Part shown: piece by piece, positions 63,633 to 64,000 of the stretch
How positions within the stretch are numbered: the first letter of the stretch is position 1
Layout: every line of letters starts with the position of its first letter
NCBI RefSeq assembly: GCF_000407485.1
Contig: NZ_ASWD01000001.1
Span: 558,001 to 622,000 of the forward strand
Direction: 5' to 3'
Length of the DNA stretch: 64,000 nucleotides
Origin: Enterococcus pallens ATCC BAA-351
GTDB lineage: Bacteria; Bacillota; Bacilli; Lactobacillales; Enterococcaceae
Made by a program: the position numbers and the translations under genes
The notes under the pieces: model-generated
Databases searched by the model: none
The model's input: the letters and a program-made list of their open reading frames with translations, nothing else
What the model was told of the DNA's origin: nothing

Positions 63633-64000
63633 CTAAAAAATAATCGCTGATAGGATCAAGTCAATTAGTTTAATAAATACAAAGGGGGCCAAAATCCCTC
63701 CCAAACCATACACCAGCAAATTATTTCGTAAAATTTGACTCGCCGGTTTTTCCTGATAGCGAACCCCCTTCAAAGCCAACGGAATCAGCGCTACAATAAT
63801 CAGCGCATTATAAATGACCGCTGAAAGGATCGCCGTTAAAGGACTCCCTAAATGCATCAAATTCAATTGATTCAATTCTGGATAGATCCCATAAAACAAA
63901 ACCGGAATGACGGCAAAGTATTTGGCGATATCGTTAGAAATACTAAAGGTAGTCAACGCACCGCGAGTCATCAAAAGCTGCTTACCAATTTGTACCACAG
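63633..64000 (-). CDS. kdpB: Potassium-transporting ATPase subunit B, 3' end only
   Basis: The last 121 codons of KdpB, cut by the window edge. [31 protein letters not shown] and the final three hydrophobic helices match the P-type ATPase C-terminus. The gene continues beyond the window, presumably with kdpA upstream. Confidence 0.92.
   Translation of the reverse strand, partial: VVQIGKQLLMTRGALTTFSISNDIAKYFAVIPVLFYGIYPELNQLNLMHLGSPLTAILSAVIYNALIIVALIPLALKGVRYQEKPASQILRNNLLVYGLGGILAPFVFIKLIDLILSAIIF

Overview
The window reads as a chromosomal segment of a low-GC Gram-positive coccus, most likely an Enterococcus. Supporting signs are the WxL/WxL-interacting-protein surface locus, an LPxTG anchor protein, AGGAGG ribosome sites with frequent GTG and TTG starts, an enterococcal-type arginine deiminase, a PUA-less short ProB, and LytTR, LacI, RpiR and Xre regulators. 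The species cannot be fixed from the sequence alone. No rRNA, tRNA or CRISPR array was seen.

Layout. 1-5.9 kb: the 5' part of an FAD-linked oxidase, a divergent RpiR regulator with a perfect 24-bp palindrome, an MFS carrier, an unknown protein and an L,D-transpeptidase. 6-12.2 kb: a metal P1B-ATPase behind a PerR/Fur-like box, an orphan arginine deiminase with a GNAT enzyme, and divergent proBA. 12.2-14.1 kb: three tandem paralogous small membrane proteins behind a frameshifted YcxB-like gene. 14.2-23.4 kb: a WxL surface-protein operon with a 1504-residue repeat protein, headed by a tyrosine recombinase. 24-26 kb: an AgrC/AgrA-like two-component pair without a peptide precursor. 26.5-35.5 kb: a sigma-54 catabolic cluster, made of a PrpR-type activator, a TRAP-type permease, two RraA-family enzymes, a 2-hydroxyacid dehydrogenase, a DASS carrier and an amidohydrolase. 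A canonical -24/-12 promoter and a shared 15-bp operator are visible.

35.8-42.1 kb: mixed genes, including a lysine-tailed protein, a frameshifted metallo-beta-lactamase-fold gene, a TetR regulator, a nucleoside-kinase-like protein, YrdB, an aminotransferase, a MazEF-type pair and a lipoprotein. 42.2-53.2 kb: a LacI-controlled eight-gene sugar operon with an isomerase, a two-subunit transketolase, an FGGY kinase, a DUF1593 hydrolase, an MFS carrier, a ROK kinase and a GH1 phospho-glucosidase. 53.2-59.7 kb: an Xre pseudogene, a Cof-type phosphatase, a HIRAN-like remnant, a lipoprotein, a LytTR/DUF3021 pair, a YoaP-type acetyltransferase, a catalytically degenerate tyrosine recombinase and a DUF3788 protein. 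59.8-64 kb: kdpE, kdpD, kdpC and the 3' end of kdpB.

The two systems most worth follow-up are the LacI operon and the sigma-54 cluster. The LacI operon's isomerase, FGGY kinase and split transketolase match the logic of D-apiose catabolism, and a nucleoside-hydrolase-like DUF1593 protein is a candidate furanosidase. The sigma-54 cluster has an unknown substrate. Several genes carry single-base frameshifts in homopolymers, so sequencing error must be excluded before calling them decayed.
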